Assembly (NCBI RefSeq): GCF_003947415.1
Contig: NZ_QHKL01000004.1
Coordinates: 620,001-684,000 of the forward strand
Length of the DNA stretch: 64,000 nt
Source of the DNA: Amycolatopsis sp. WAC 01376
GTDB lineage: Bacteria; Actinomycetota; Actinomycetes; Mycobacteriales; Pseudonocardiaceae
Reading direction: 5' to 3'
Both the position numbers and the translations under genes were made by a program. This document shows positions 44,430 to 55,185 of the stretch, piece by piece. Under the pieces are notes generated by a model, which made no database searches, had not been told where the DNA came from, and worked only from the letters and a program-made list of their open reading frames with translations. Each line of letters begins with the position of its first letter. Within the stretch, counting starts at the first letter, position 1.

Positions 44430-44882
44430 TCAGCGGCATGAACGGTTCGGATTCGCCCATGCCCCCACCGACCATGGCGGCGAAGGCTGGCCGTAGGGGT
44501 CGACCAGCACGATCCGCTGGGTGAACAGCGGCAAGACAGCGTCGAGGGTGATGATGTTGTGGTCGCTGGCCAGCTCGAAGAGTGTGTTCATCACCTCACA
44601 GCTGGTGGTGCGGTCTGGGTCGGTCTCGATCAACAGGCCCTCGACCCGGATCTCCAGCAGTCGGTGCTGGGGCAGCATGGTGATGCGGATGTGGATGTGA
44701 CTGGGAAGTCCGCCACCCTCGCGTACCTCGGCGATGTCGGCGCACAGCTGCATCGCGATCGCCTCCAACCGGTAGCCGCGTTCGATCTCGACCCACGCGC
44801 CCCACACAACCTGCAGGCCGCCCGCCAAGCGCGCCCGAACACACCCGCGCTCATCCCCAGGTCCGTCAGTCCCTCTCGACAT
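44430..44882 (-). CDS. Unrecognised island protein
   Basis: Starting at ATG 44882 the product is about 150 residues. The conserved-looking core is RLEAIAMQLCADIAEVREGG, then LPSHIHIRITMLPQHRLLEIRVEGLLIETDPD, SCEVMNTLFELASDHNIITL and LFTQRIVLVDPYG. The alternating strand/helix pattern and strong third-position bias support real coding. The frame is open up to 44969. I do not recognise a family; the N-terminal part overlaps the promoter area of the AbiGi-like gene. It could be a truncated remnant. Confidence 0.5.
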   Translation of the reverse strand: MSRGTDGPGDERGCVRARLAGGLQVVWGAWVEIERGYRLEAIAMQLCADIAEVREGGGLPSHIHIRITMLPQHRLLEIRVEGLLIETDPDRTTSCEVMNTLFELASDHNIITLDAVLPLFTQRIVLVDPYGQPSPPWSVGAWANPNRSCR

Positions 44883-44985
44883 TGCTGCGCATTCACAGCG
44901 CTCCGAGCTCCGGACTGGTCGACCTCGCTGCCTGGGCCCGCGCCGGCGGAGGTCGGTCACTGGGGTCACGCTCTTCCTTGGCTGT

Positions 44986-45825
44986 GTGCCGGGCCAAGAG
45001 CATCACGATCCAGCGACCGCTTGCCGGGCGAGAGCCGACCGTGCGGTGCGCTATGCCAAGGTGGCCGACGTGGTTGCCATCGAAGAACTGCTCCATCGCC
45101 GTTCCGACCTGTCGACGTTCGTCGTCCACTTCACCAGGGACGGCGAAGAAGCTTCCGCGCGGGACAATCTCGAAGCGATCCTGCATAGCCAGACCATCGA
45201 GGCCCGAACCGTCTATGGAATGGCAAAACGTCTGGCAGAGACGAATCCTGATGTCGCCGATTCGCAGCGGACAGTGTGTTTCACCGAAACCCCGCTTGAA
45301 CACGCGTGGATGATGTGCCAGGACATCGACAATCGCCAGATCAGGTTCAACGGGTACGGCCTCGCGTTCACGAGGACGTTCACGCGGAAGCGTGGCACGA
45401 ACCCTGTCTGGTATCTCGACATTACTCCAGGGCACGACTGGCTGACCACGCCCGTCAACGAACTCGTGCAGAAAGCTGTCACCGACGCCACGCCACCTGG
45501 GGCGCCGGGGCCTGCGACCGACGAACTCCTCGCATCTCCAATCTTGCGGCTGACGCCCTTCATGGAGCAGATGGGGACGCCCAGTGGGGTGCGAAAGGAG
45601 TTCTGGTGGGAACGGGAATGGCGACACGTGGGGCACTTCGGGTTCGCGCCACAGGACATCGTCGTTGTATTCGCTCCCGAAGAAGACCACGATGACTTGC
45701 TCCGCACCATCGAATCTTGGGATGAGTACTTTCGCGTTCCCGCGATCGTTGATGCGCGATGGGGTCTGGAGCGCATGATTGCGGCTCTTGCCCGCGTTCG
45801 CGACAAAGGCCCCTTTCCCACGTAG
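44986..45825 (+). CDS. AbiGi-like abortive-infection family protein
   Basis: This protein of about 279 residues has the features of the AbiGi (DUF2743) group: an early FVVHFTRDGEEASARDNLEAIL, then TVCFTETPLEHAWMM, a YGLAFTRTFTRKRGTNPVWYLDI segment, and EFWWEREWRHVGHF before VVVFAPEED. AbiGi is the antitoxin-side partner in lactococcal AbiG; homologues are widespread alone in defence islands. No AbiGii-like toxin is seen next to it. The start (GTG 44986) is uncertain; the family similarity begins near residue 40, so a later start is possible. Confidence 0.7.
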   Translation: MPGQEHHDPATACRARADRAVRYAKVADVVAIEELLHRRSDLSTFVVHFTRDGEEASARDNLEAILHSQTIEARTVYGMAKRLAETNPDVADSQRTVCFTETPLEHAWMMCQDIDNRQIRFNGYGLAFTRTFTRKRGTNPVWYLDITPGHDWLTTPVNELVQKAVTDATPPGAPGPATDELLASPILRLTPFMEQMGTPSGVRKEFWWEREWRHVGHFGFAPQDIVVVFAPEEDHDDLLRTIESWDEYFRVPAIVDARWGLERMIAALARVRDKGPFPT

Positions 45826-45853
45826 CGCCGTCCCGCGGTTCTTCGCCGGGTAC

Positions 45854-46220
45854 TCACACTTCGCCCGCTGGTGGGAACCTGCGCCGGGCGGCGTCGGGCT
45901 GTGGGCGGAGCAAGTCCGGCAGGTCCAACCAAGAGTCGATGACCCAGTCCTCGTCGCGGCGCACCAGTGGATCATCGGCCCATAGGTAGCCCCACGGGCC
46001 GCACTTGATTAACGCGGTCTTGAACCCTGCCGCCTTCGCAGCCACCACGTCGTTGTCCCTGTGGTCACCCACGTACAGCGTCTGGGCGGGGCCGTCGGGC
46101 AGTATCTCCGCCACCCGAGCGAAGAACTCGAGACAGCGACGGTACGTCGACATCAACCGGCGCGCCCCATTCGTGCGTGGCCTCCTGCGTCGCCATCACC
46201 GTTGCAGTTTCCCGCCCCGG
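45854..46220 (-). pseudogene. HAD-superfamily hydrolase fragment, frameshifted
   Basis: From 46153 down, the C-terminal half of a HAD phosphatase is intact in frame: YRRCLEFFARVAEILP, LYVGDHRDNDVVAAKAAG (motif III/IV) and DWVIDSWLDLPDLL. Just upstream HEWGAPVDVD continues the similarity in another frame, so one base has shifted at about 46152. The N-terminal half with the nucleophile DxDxT is not found. A dead gene. Confidence 0.7.
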
Positions 46221-46646
46221 CTCGTCATCACGAGCCCGACTCGCTGCGCACCCTGGCCGACTCCAGAAAGCCGACGGGTAGCGATTCGCCCGCTTTGCCC
46301 GAAGTCGGCCCGGTCCATTGGTGTCAGCGATTAGACCAGCAGCAGGACGATCTGAACCAGAGCGGGACCGAGGCGCTCGGGAGGCGTTGGTGGGGCGCCA
46401 CCCCACCTGAGCACGCCATTGGTCACGGCCATGTTCACCCGCACGGTTGGCGCTGAAGGTCAGCTTCTCGTCGAAATACCCCGCGGCGGCGCAGCGGATC
46501 TATCCGAGTCGCTTCGGCATGGCGCCGAGGCGGCGGTCTCGGCACAGCGTCGCGATAGCACCTTGCTGCTCTTCTAGAGCCATCGATCCATCGGTTTGCG
46601 AAGCCCTACGTGCGTAGAAGGAGCCGGAGGCACTCGCCGAGACGCG
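46221..46646. other. Decayed, gene-free stretch of the island
   Basis: No frame here combines codon bias with a start signal. The left part may hold unrecognisable remains of the HAD gene's N terminus. Nothing else is visible. Confidence 0.5.
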
Positions 46647-47153
46647 CTAAGTGATCGACAGTTTGGCTTGCGTCAGATAGTCGGCTAGGTGGTTGCTGAG
46701 AGGTTCGATAAGCGGATCCAGTTGCTCGCGAATCGAGGCGACGTCAGCCTCGGACAGGCTCAGGGGTGGCCGACGAAGTCGTGCACTCCAACTCGCTGGA
46801 TCTGGGAAGGCATCCAGGCGATGCACAAGCGGGGCAAGTTCTACACCTGTTCTCAGGGGAGCCACACCAACTACCCGCAAACTGCAGCCCAGTGTGAAGG
46901 TCCTGTGACCGATTGTTACCGGCTCGTCGAGGTCAAGCGCAGAGGTGGTGGCCTTCGCGTACCCGATGATCCTGCCTCGGTCGCGGGTTGGGTTGTTAAA
47001 ACATCCACGTGCGGTATAGATGAGCACCTCGTCGCCCGCTGAGAGGGCGTCCACCTGACGACGACGAGCTTCAGGAAAGGCCATGCGTCGCTCGCCGAGC
47101 ACCCACGCTAGCGCCGCAGCGTCGCTGATCACCACGAGGTACGCGCCAGTCAC
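46647..47153 (-). CDS. EVE/PUA-like domain protein next to the restriction system
   Basis: This 168-residue protein has a PUA-like core: AYLVVISDAAALAWVLGERRMAF, GDEVLIYTARGCFNNPTRDRGRIIGYA (the most diagnostic strand pair) and FTLGCSLRVVGVAPL, as in EVE domains. EVE proteins bind modified bases and often accompany restriction systems. It is divergent from the methyltransferase gene with only 48 bp between the starts, so both are probably controlled from one promoter region. It could sense methylated DNA or act as a specificity factor. Family assignment is by motif, not search. Confidence 0.65.
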   Translation of the reverse strand: MTGAYLVVISDAAALAWVLGERRMAFPEARRRQVDALSAGDEVLIYTARGCFNNPTRDRGRIIGYAKATTSALDLDEPVTIGHRTFTLGCSLRVVGVAPLRTGVELAPLVHRLDAFPDPASWSARLRRPPLSLSEADVASIREQLDPLIEPLSNHLADYLTQAKLSIT

Positions 47154-47201
47154 AGGGAGATCCTAGGCGCAGCTCGTACCGCCTGCCATGATCGCGCGGA
47201 C

Positions 47202-49127
47202 ATGCTCCAAATGGAGCAACCGTTGACAGCCCCTCTGCGCGAGCACCCGCAGTCGCTGCGCTGGTGGGTGTTGATCTCAGCGCGTCGTAGCCCCAATGAC
47301 AGCTTCCACTGGCCGAACTGGATAAGCTTCGCCGGGTCCCGATCGTCGAAGGAGTCTGCCCTCATGCCCGACCTGCTTGTCGCAGCGGCAGTGTCGGAAG
47401 CCGTGGAAAACGCCTCCGCTGTCCGTCCGCTCGGATCACGCGGTTCCCGCGGCAAGGTAGCCGAGGGCGGACCGGCTGAACTGACGCCCACGGCTACAGC
47501 GGTACTGGCAGCCATCCCTGCCTGGTGGAAGGCTCAAGCATCCGCTGCCGGACTGACAGGCCGCTGGCTGGACGTTGAGGAGGCCGTGGATGCGAGCCCC
47601 CCGGTCGAGGTACCACTTGATCCTCCGTTGGGCGATTCGTGGGGGTCACTGACTCCAGAGCAGGTCGGGGCCGCGTATGTAGAGGCTCTAACCTCCGCCA
47701 CCAGAGCTCGTCACGGCCGTCACTACACGCCACCAGAGCTGGCGTCCCACCTATGGAACATGGCCCGCAAGTCTCTTGACCTTCCGCCAGCCAATCAGGC
47801 TCTCCCTGGTCTGGTTCGCGACCCCGCCTGCGGAGCGGGTGCCCTACTACTCCCTCCGCTGCGTGAGCACCTACACGCTTCCTTCGACGTGGACCCGGCG
47901 CTGACTCTCGCTGGGTTGCCGAGCCTGATCAGCGGTGTCGACACCGACCCTGCCGCCATCTGGGTAGCGAACGTCGTGCTTGCGGCCGAGATGCTGCCAA
48001 CACTCGCGAGAGTTCCCGAGGGTCGTCGGAAACTCTTGCCGGCGCTGACCCAGGTAGGCGATGGCCTCGAGGTTCCTGAGCAGGAAGCTCGTGTAGTCGT
48101 GATGAATCCGCCCTATGGACGCGTTCGCCTGTCAACAACGGAACGCGAACGGTATGCCCATGTCCTGTACGGGCACGCTAACCTCTATGGCCTCTTCATG
48201 GCTGCGGCAGTCGAATCGCTCGACGCCAAGGGGGTGCTGGCAGCTCTGGTACCGACCAGCTTCACCAGCGGTCGATATTTCTCCAATCTGCGGGCTCACC
48301 TCGGACGGAATGCCGCCATGAGTGCGGTGACTTTCGTCGAAGACCGCAGCGGCGTCTTCACTTCTGTACTACAAGAGACGTGCCTTGCCACCTTTGAGAG
48401 GCGAAAGAGGCAAAAGACGCGCATTACCAGCATGGGTAGCACAGAAACCACCATCGCAACGGTGAAGATACAAAAGACCCGCGATCCTTGGGTCCTGCCT
48501 CGCCGCTCGGATGACGCCCCGATCGCTGCCGCCGCGTCTGCGATGACGGACTCTCTCGCGTCGCTAGGTTGGCGAGCCTCAACCGGCCCTCTTGTGTGGA
48601 ACCGCCGAACCAACGATCTTCACGCGACGTGGGGTGCCACTCGCTCCCACGTTATTTGGGCAGCTGACCTTGACGGCGGCGAACTGCACCGCGACCCGGC
48701 TCGCGATTCGATGCGTTACCTGGCTCTTACCGCCGCCTCTGATCCGAAGGTCATGGTGTTGGACCAGCCAGCCGTGCTAGTGCAACGCACGACCGCTCCC
48801 GAACAGTCACGCAGGCTCGTTGCTGCGTACCTGAGCACAGAAGCATTGGAAGCTCGCCACGGTCGAGTGACGGTTGAGAACCACGTCAATGTCCTCCGCC
48901 CTACCGTGCCCGATCCCGTACTCACCCCTGAGGCCCTTACCCGCGTGCTAGCAACGAAGACAATGGACCAGGTGGTGCGCAGCATCTCAGGCTCCGTCGC
49001 CCTTAGTGCCTATGAGTTGGAATCGATCCCCCTCCCGCGCCCGAACATAGTTCGCACGTGGAACGACTTGGAAGGTACCGCGCTCGAAGCAGCCATCGCT
49101 GCTGCCTATCGACCCGAGGGGAGCTGA
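47202..49127 (+). CDS. Eco57I-type DNA N6-adenine methyltransferase
   Basis: This 641-residue protein has the AdoMet motif I DPACGAGALL (from D207), preceded by GRHYTPPELASHL (motif X-like), and the catalytic motif IV NPPYGR (N302). Large C-terminal target-recognition-like parts follow. It would methylate adenine in a specific DNA sequence and protect the host from the endonuclease encoded next. One base separates its stop from the endonuclease start. ATG 47202 is followed by another ATG at 47211; conserved sequence begins near residue 55, so the true start may be later. Confidence 0.88.
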   Translation: MLQMEQPLTAPLREHPQSLRWWVLISARRSPNDSFHWPNWISFAGSRSSKESALMPDLLVAAAVSEAVENASAVRPLGSRGSRGKVAEGGPAELTPTATAVLAAIPAWWKAQASAAGLTGRWLDVEEAVDASPPVEVPLDPPLGDSWGSLTPEQVGAAYVEALTSATRARHGRHYTPPELASHLWNMARKSLDLPPANQALPGLVRDPACGAGALLLPPLREHLHASFDVDPALTLAGLPSLISGVDTDPAAIWVANVVLAAEMLPTLARVPEGRRKLLPALTQVGDGLEVPEQEARVVVMNPPYGRVRLSTTERERYAHVLYGHANLYGLFMAAAVESLDAKGVLAALVPTSFTSGRYFSNLRAHLGRNAAMSAVTFVEDRSGVFTSVLQETCLATFERRKRQKTRITSMGSTETTIATVKIQKTRDPWVLPRRSDDAPIAAAASAMTDSLASLGWRASTGPLVWNRRTNDLHATWGATRSHVIWAADLDGGELHRDPARDSMRYLALTAASDPKVMVLDQPAVLVQRTTAPEQSRRLVAAYLSTEALEARHGRVTVENHVNVLRPTVPDPVLTPEALTRVLATKTMDQVVRSISGSVALSAYELESIPLPRPNIVRTWNDLEGTALEAAIAAAYRPEGS

Positions 49128-49128
49128 C

Positions 49129-50223
49129 GTGCGCGAGCCCATTAGCCCCGATGAAGCCGAGCGCCGACTTCAGGTGATCTTTCCCAGGGCCGCCTTCGAC
49201 TCTGTGCTGTCCTCACCTCTCGCAGGCATGGCAGTTGCCGCCTTCATCCATGTAGATGCGATCTGTAGTTCGAGCGACGACCCTGACATTGTCGAGTGGG
49301 CCCGGCCGTCCACGGTCATGTGGATGTCAAGCGAAGCGCTGTCGCGCACCTCTGACGCCGACCGACTCGTCTGGCGTACCGCTGCTGCGAAGGGCAGTAA
49401 GCAGGTCGAGGACCTCCACACTCACTGGGGCGTGCCCTTCCAGCCCAAATATAAGGACAACTCACGCGAGACGCTGCGCGATGAAACGTTCCGCAAGTGG
49501 CGCGAACATGGCGCACTCCGGATGCGCCCTGGGCTTCCCACGTCCAGCAGTAAGCCTCGATGGGCACTGCTGAATGACTTTGCTGACTTATTCAACCCCA
49601 GTCTTACTGACGAAGACTTCGAACAAGCGGCGGATGAGTGGCGCGAGAAACACCTGGACCCCGGCACGCGGCTGCGAGCGATTCACGCGCTTGACACCGA
49701 GACGGCCGCGCACGCAGTAACAGTCACTCTGCCGAACAACACAACCCGAACACTAGAGCCAGGTCGCTCCTCGAAGATCATCAAGGGCGTCATCGAAACC
49801 TGGGCACCAACTCGGCTCGTGCAACCTGTCGTCCTTACGATCTCCGAGCCCGGCGACAAGGTCCACATTGGCGATGAGCGGACGCTGCGCGCGCTCGGCA
49901 TCAACATCGATCTCGCCAATGTCCTGCCCGACGCCGTCATCGCCGACATCGGCGCAGATCCGGTTCACTTCTGGATCATTGAAGCCGTCGCGTCTGATGG
50001 TCCCGTGTCCGAGGAACGGCGCAGGGCACTACTCGCCTGGGCAGCCCAACAAAACATCAAAGCCGAGCGTTGCTCCTTTCTGACGGCATTTCTCTCTCGC
50101 AACCATGCTGCCGCCAAGAAGCGTTTGAAAGACATCGCCTCTGGAACCTGGGCTTGGTTTGCGGATGAGCCCGGCCACGAACTTGCCTGGTACAAGGTGG
50201 TACCGACCTCTGACGGCCATTAA
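49129..50223 (+). CDS. BsuBI/PstI-family type II restriction endonuclease
   Basis: This 364-residue protein has a C-terminal domain matching this family: LPDAVIADIGADPVHFWIIE, AVASDGPVSEERRRALLAWA, CSFLTAFLSRNHAAAKKRL and WAWFADEPGHEL. Candidate metal-binding residues are D273 and E285 of the PD-(D/E)XK-type core. The N-terminal helical part (about 1-170) is the recognition/dimer domain. Cuts unmodified DNA; paired with the preceding methyltransferase. The recognition site cannot be predicted: the prototype PstI site occurs several times in this window, which neither supports nor excludes it. Confidence 0.87.
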   Translation: MREPISPDEAERRLQVIFPRAAFDSVLSSPLAGMAVAAFIHVDAICSSSDDPDIVEWARPSTVMWMSSEALSRTSDADRLVWRTAAAKGSKQVEDLHTHWGVPFQPKYKDNSRETLRDETFRKWREHGALRMRPGLPTSSSKPRWALLNDFADLFNPSLTDEDFEQAADEWREKHLDPGTRLRAIHALDTETAAHAVTVTLPNNTTRTLEPGRSSKIIKGVIETWAPTRLVQPVVLTISEPGDKVHIGDERTLRALGINIDLANVLPDAVIADIGADPVHFWIIEAVASDGPVSEERRRALLAWAAQQNIKAERCSFLTAFLSRNHAAAKKRLKDIASGTWAWFADEPGHELAWYKVVPTSDGH

Positions 50224-50265
50224 AAATCAGAGGACGAAACTACCTGGAAATGCGAACCTTTCAGC

Positions 50266-51477
50266 ATGAGTCGGGATGCGCCCAGTTGGGATGACCTCCG
50301 CCGGAGGCTAGTCGCCGAGCGGTTCAGCGCGGCGGGCATCGCAGCTCTGGGTCACGCCATTGACCAGGCCGAACGGATATTAGGAAAGGCGTGGCCAAGC
50401 CGACAGTTCGAGCGCAAGGGCTGGTGGCCTGCCGAGTTCAACCTGTTCGCGTTCCATGCCGCGGCTCTTCCACGCTTCCTGGAACTGGTGCTGCAGTTCG
50501 AGGCCGCAGCCAATGAGCCGACCTTCGCGACGGTGCTGCGGGGCCTCAAGCGGGGCGTGACCAGCGCTGACTGGCGACACGCCCTCCTACAACTCGAAGT
50601 CCACCGAGCCCTCCGAAGCTCCGGGACGGCCATCACCTTCGAGCCCGAAATCAGTGGCAGCCGTAACAAGGCCGACCTCATGATCGCCCCGTCAGAAGGC
50701 TCGCCCTTCCTCGTCGAAACCACCTCCCTTGCTCGCGCCGACGTCGACCAGTCATGGGAGGAGTACGAACACAACGTCTGGCAAGCGGTGACCCAACTCG
50801 AACTTCGCCACAACGTACGAATCGCGGTGGAGCTGTTCGACCACCGGGACGACACCGAGACCGCCACGTGGCTCGCTGCCATCGAAGCAGCGGCGGTCAG
50901 CAGCGAGCACGAAGTCCAGCGTGTTGAGGCGCCGATGGGGCGAGCCGAAGTCCGCCGAGCTGGCTCGCCGACGCCTGAGCGCACGTTTGTCGGTGCCGCG
51001 GCAACTCGAGACGGCTGGCATCGCCTCGGCAGAGCTCTCCAAGCCAAGGCCCGTCAAAGTGACGGGCCGTTGCCGGTCTGGTTGCGCGTCGACGCGCTTG
51101 ACGGCTTCTTCCAGTTCACGGAGTTCGCCACGCTGGATTGGACCGAGCGCGTAGACCGAGTTGCGACGAACCTCCGAGAAGACCTGGCCGGCGCCAGCCA
51201 CCTGGCCGGTGTCGTCCTTTCGTCTGGCCCTGCCGTAGCGCTCGGCGCAACAGATCCGACGGCCGAGACCCAGACGACTCGCTCGGCAACCGGATGCGGC
51301 CTACGACGCCTGATCAGCGCACACACCGTTCGCGAAACGGTCGTTGTCGCACTGCGCGATGATGTGGCCGACCAACGGGAGCTGTGGACGGCGGCGTACG
51401 CCGCAGAGTCCGAGTGGCTCCCACGAGACCTCTTCGGCAGGTCACTCCCGGAGCTCCCCGCCTTCCTGGCTGGTTGA
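50266..51477 (+). CDS. Restriction-associated protein with PD-(D/E)XK-like motif
   Basis: This 403-residue protein is encoded 42 bp after the endonuclease. At about 125-150 it has FEPEISGSRNKADLMIAP then SPFLVETTSLARADVD. A hydrophobic strand with Asp followed by a second strand ending E-x-T is a recognised variant of the PD-(D/E)XK nuclease core. It lacks HTH or membrane segments. I do not know the family. Cotranscription with a complete type II system suggests an accessory nuclease or an added defence gene. Start ATG 50266. Confidence 0.6.
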   Translation: MSRDAPSWDDLRRRLVAERFSAAGIAALGHAIDQAERILGKAWPSRQFERKGWWPAEFNLFAFHAAALPRFLELVLQFEAAANEPTFATVLRGLKRGVTSADWRHALLQLEVHRALRSSGTAITFEPEISGSRNKADLMIAPSEGSPFLVETTSLARADVDQSWEEYEHNVWQAVTQLELRHNVRIAVELFDHRDDTETATWLAAIEAAAVSSEHEVQRVEAPMGRAEVRRAGSPTPERTFVGAAATRDGWHRLGRALQAKARQSDGPLPVWLRVDALDGFFQFTEFATLDWTERVDRVATNLREDLAGASHLAGVVLSSGPAVALGATDPTAETQTTRSATGCGLRRLISAHTVRETVVVALRDDVADQRELWTAAYAAESEWLPRDLFGRSLPELPAFLAG

Positions 51478-51865
51478 AGACCCATGGTCACTCGCTGGAG
51501 AGGAACGCGTGCGGTGGGGACGGGTCAGAGCGAGGTCCGGCCAGGGCGGCGGCACGTACCGAGATCACCGATCGATAGGAGGGAATGCCGCTGCCTCTGG
51601 CCTCCGAACGATGCCTCGACCTCCGACGGATGACGCGGCTTTTGTGTCCGACAAGCTCCACTCTTCGCCCGGTAGGGTCGTGAAACCGGCAGGCGGTTCA
51701 GGCCGAGGCAAGCTGGCAGGAGCTGCTGGAACCTGAGTTGGCTCACGGTGCCGCGCTCGTGAGGCCCGCGTCGCGTTCACCTGCGGTGATGCCCGCAGGT
51801 GGGGCTGTTTTCACGCACTAACCGAATGAGTCAACTGGGTCTGGCCGGCCAGCCGTCTGGCGGCC
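51478..51865. other. Gene-free gap after the restriction operon
   Basis: No open frame here has convincing bias. A convergent-gene terminator is not obvious. The stretch probably consists of decayed sequence between the restriction operon and the IS cluster. Confidence 0.45.
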
Positions 51866-52228
51866 TCAGAGCCGCAGCAGCCCCGCGGCGAGCGACTCAC
51901 GCAATCCGGCGGGCGGCTCCTGGTAGCCCTCGTCCCACAGCGCACCGGGAAAGCCGCCGGCCGCGAACGCAGTGTTGAGATCGTCGACGAACCAGATCGC
52001 GGGCCCCACCTTCCCGTCGATTCCGGGGCCGGGCAGGTCGATGCCGTAGGGCGCGTCGCCGCTGATGTTCGCCTTGTGGAGCTCGTCGGGCGCGTAGTCG
52101 AGCTGGAACGGGATGCCGGCGTCCCGGCGCGCGGTGTCGCTGAGGTACTCGGCGTGCTCGGCCTCGTAGTAGGAGCGCGAGCCGCCCCGCTCGGCCCACT
52201 CGAGCTGCACTACCAACGGGTCCGCGAG
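51866..52228 (-). pseudogene. C-terminal fragment of an unrecognised protein cut by IS1634 remains
   Basis: This fragment of about 120 residues reads VQLEWAERGGSRSYYEAEHA, IPFQLDYAPDELHKANISG, GKVGPAIWFVDDLNTAFAAGG and ends LAAGLLRL. The bias is chromosomal. Its 5' end is lost where transposase sequence begins at about 52230. Looks like an SMI1-like or immunity-type protein by general flavour only; not assignable. Confidence 0.4.
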
Positions 52229-52231
52229 CAC

Positions 52232-52813
52232 GCTGGCCGGCCCCGGCGACAACCGCCGCGACCACACGATCTACTTCCAGTACCGGGCTGACCGGGCCCG
52301 CCGCACCCTGCGCGGAATCGACCAGCAGATCACCAAGGCCGAAAACGCGGTCGCAGGCCGGACAGCGGTCAAGCGGAATCGGTACGTGCGCGCCTGACCG
52401 GCGCGGTCAAGAGCGTGAACCGGGCCTTGGAGGTCAAGAACCGGGCCCTGGCCGGGATCAAGGGCTACGTCACCAACCTGCCCAACCCCGGCCCCGAGCA
52501 GGTCATCGGCGCCTACAGCCGACTGTTACAGGTCGAGAAGTCCTTCCGAATGTCCAAGACCGACCTGGCCGCCCGGCCGATCTACCACCACACCCGCGAA
52601 TCGATCGAAGCGCACCTGACCATCGTGTTCGCCGCCCTGGCCGTGTCCCGCTGGATCGAGAACACCACCGGCTGGAGCATCAAACGGTTCGTCACCACCG
52701 CCCGCCGCTACCGGACGATCACGATCCAGGCCGGCGACCACAGTATCACCGCCGCCGACCCCCTACCCGACGAACTCCGCGCCGCACTCGACGTCATCCA
52801 CGGCACGCACTAA
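52232..52813 (+). pseudogene. IS1634-type transposase remnant
   Basis: One frame reads RRDHTIYFQYRADRARRTLRGI and on to KRNRYVRA before a stop. The next frame resumes LTGAVKSVNRALEVKNRALAGIKGYV through a C-terminal DDE-type region (HHTRESIEAHLTIVFAALAVSRWIE) to 52813. A frameshift at about 52391 and the missing N-terminal half make it dead. Its 3' end is directly followed by the IS5-type element. Confidence 0.8.
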
Positions 52814-52816
52814 GGG

Positions 52817-53710
52817 GTCCTAACAGATTGAGTGGGCTTTGAGTCGGCGCCAGCAGATGATGACGCAGCCGAGGGTGAGGAAGGCTTCGTGGAGGTCGTC
52901 GCGGACCTCCCAGCGGATGCGCAGGCGGCGGAACCAGTGCAGCAGGGCGAACGCGCCTTCGACGACCCACCGGTGCACGCCGAGGCCGGAGCCGTGCTCC
53001 TCGCCGCGGCGGGCGATGACCGGGGTGATTCCCGCGGCGCGGACCAGGCGACGGTATTTGTCGTGGTCGTAGGCGCGGTCGGCGTAGATCCGTCGTGGCC
53101 GTCTGCGGGGCCGTCCACGACGGCCCCGCACCGGCGGGACCGCCTCAATCAACGGCATCAGCTGGGTGACATCATGCCGGTTCCCGCCGGTCAGGGTCGC
53201 CGCCAGCGGGATCCCGGTTCCGTCGGTGATCACATGGTGCTTCGACCCGGTGCGGGCTCGATCGACCGGGCTGGGGCCGGTTTTCGGCCCCCTTTTAACG
53301 CCCGCACATGCGACCCATCGACCGCCGCCCGTGACCAATCCAGCTGATTCGCCGCGTGCAGCTCCGCCAGCAGCAGCTCGTGCAACTGCTGCCACACCCC
53401 GGCCTCGGTCCAGTCCCGCAACCGGCGCCAGCACGTCATACCCGACCCATAACCCAGCTCCTGCGGCAAAAACTCCCACGGAATCGCCGTATAGAGCACA
53501 AACATGATCCCGCACAACGCCTTACGATCATCCAACCGCTTACGCCCCGGATGCCGAAACCTGCGCTCCACCCGCGGCAACAACGGCTCAATCCGCTCCC
53601 ACAGACCGTCATCGACCTCCCACGGACGCCGCTGCCCCACCCAGCCCACCCCTCACAGACGCTCAACGAGACACAGCATCAAACCACACTCGAGATCATT
53701 CTGTTAGGAC
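52817..53710 (-). mobile_element. IS5-family insertion sequence
   Basis: It has perfect 11-bp terminal inverted repeats, gtcctaacaga (52817-52827) and tctgttaggac (53700-53710), around two overlapping transposase frames. The 894-bp size is normal for the group. No clear target duplication is seen. The right end abuts the IS256-type element with one base between. Confidence 0.88.
52820..53649 (-). CDS. IS5-type transposase made by -1 frameshifting
   Basis: The first frame (53649 to 53230) has the N-terminal DUF4096-like region (VDDGLWERIEPLLP, WRRLRDWTEAGVWQQL) and the first catalytic Asp in AAVDGSHVRALKGG. The second frame continues VKRGPKTGPSPVDRARTGSKHHVITDGTGIPL with the DDE-type remainder to 52820. 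The switch lies at AAAAGGGGG on the coding strand (53288-53296), a slip-prone run. Both parts are otherwise undamaged, so a programmed -1 shift is more likely than decay. Confidence 0.85.
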
Positions 53711-53711
53711 G

Positions 53712-55090
<1,379 letters not shown>

Positions 55091-55185
55091 CCGGAACCGC
55101 GCCCGTGATCGAGAACGTATTGTTGTGCGTCGGTGTTGATCACGCGGTAGTGCGATCAGGTCGACGTAGAGGGCGCATAAGGGGA

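Noticed and set aside
49129..50223. Predicting PstI-like CTGCAG specificity for the endonuclease
   Set aside because: Several ctgcag sites are visible in this window and family members recognise different sequences, so no specificity claim is justified.
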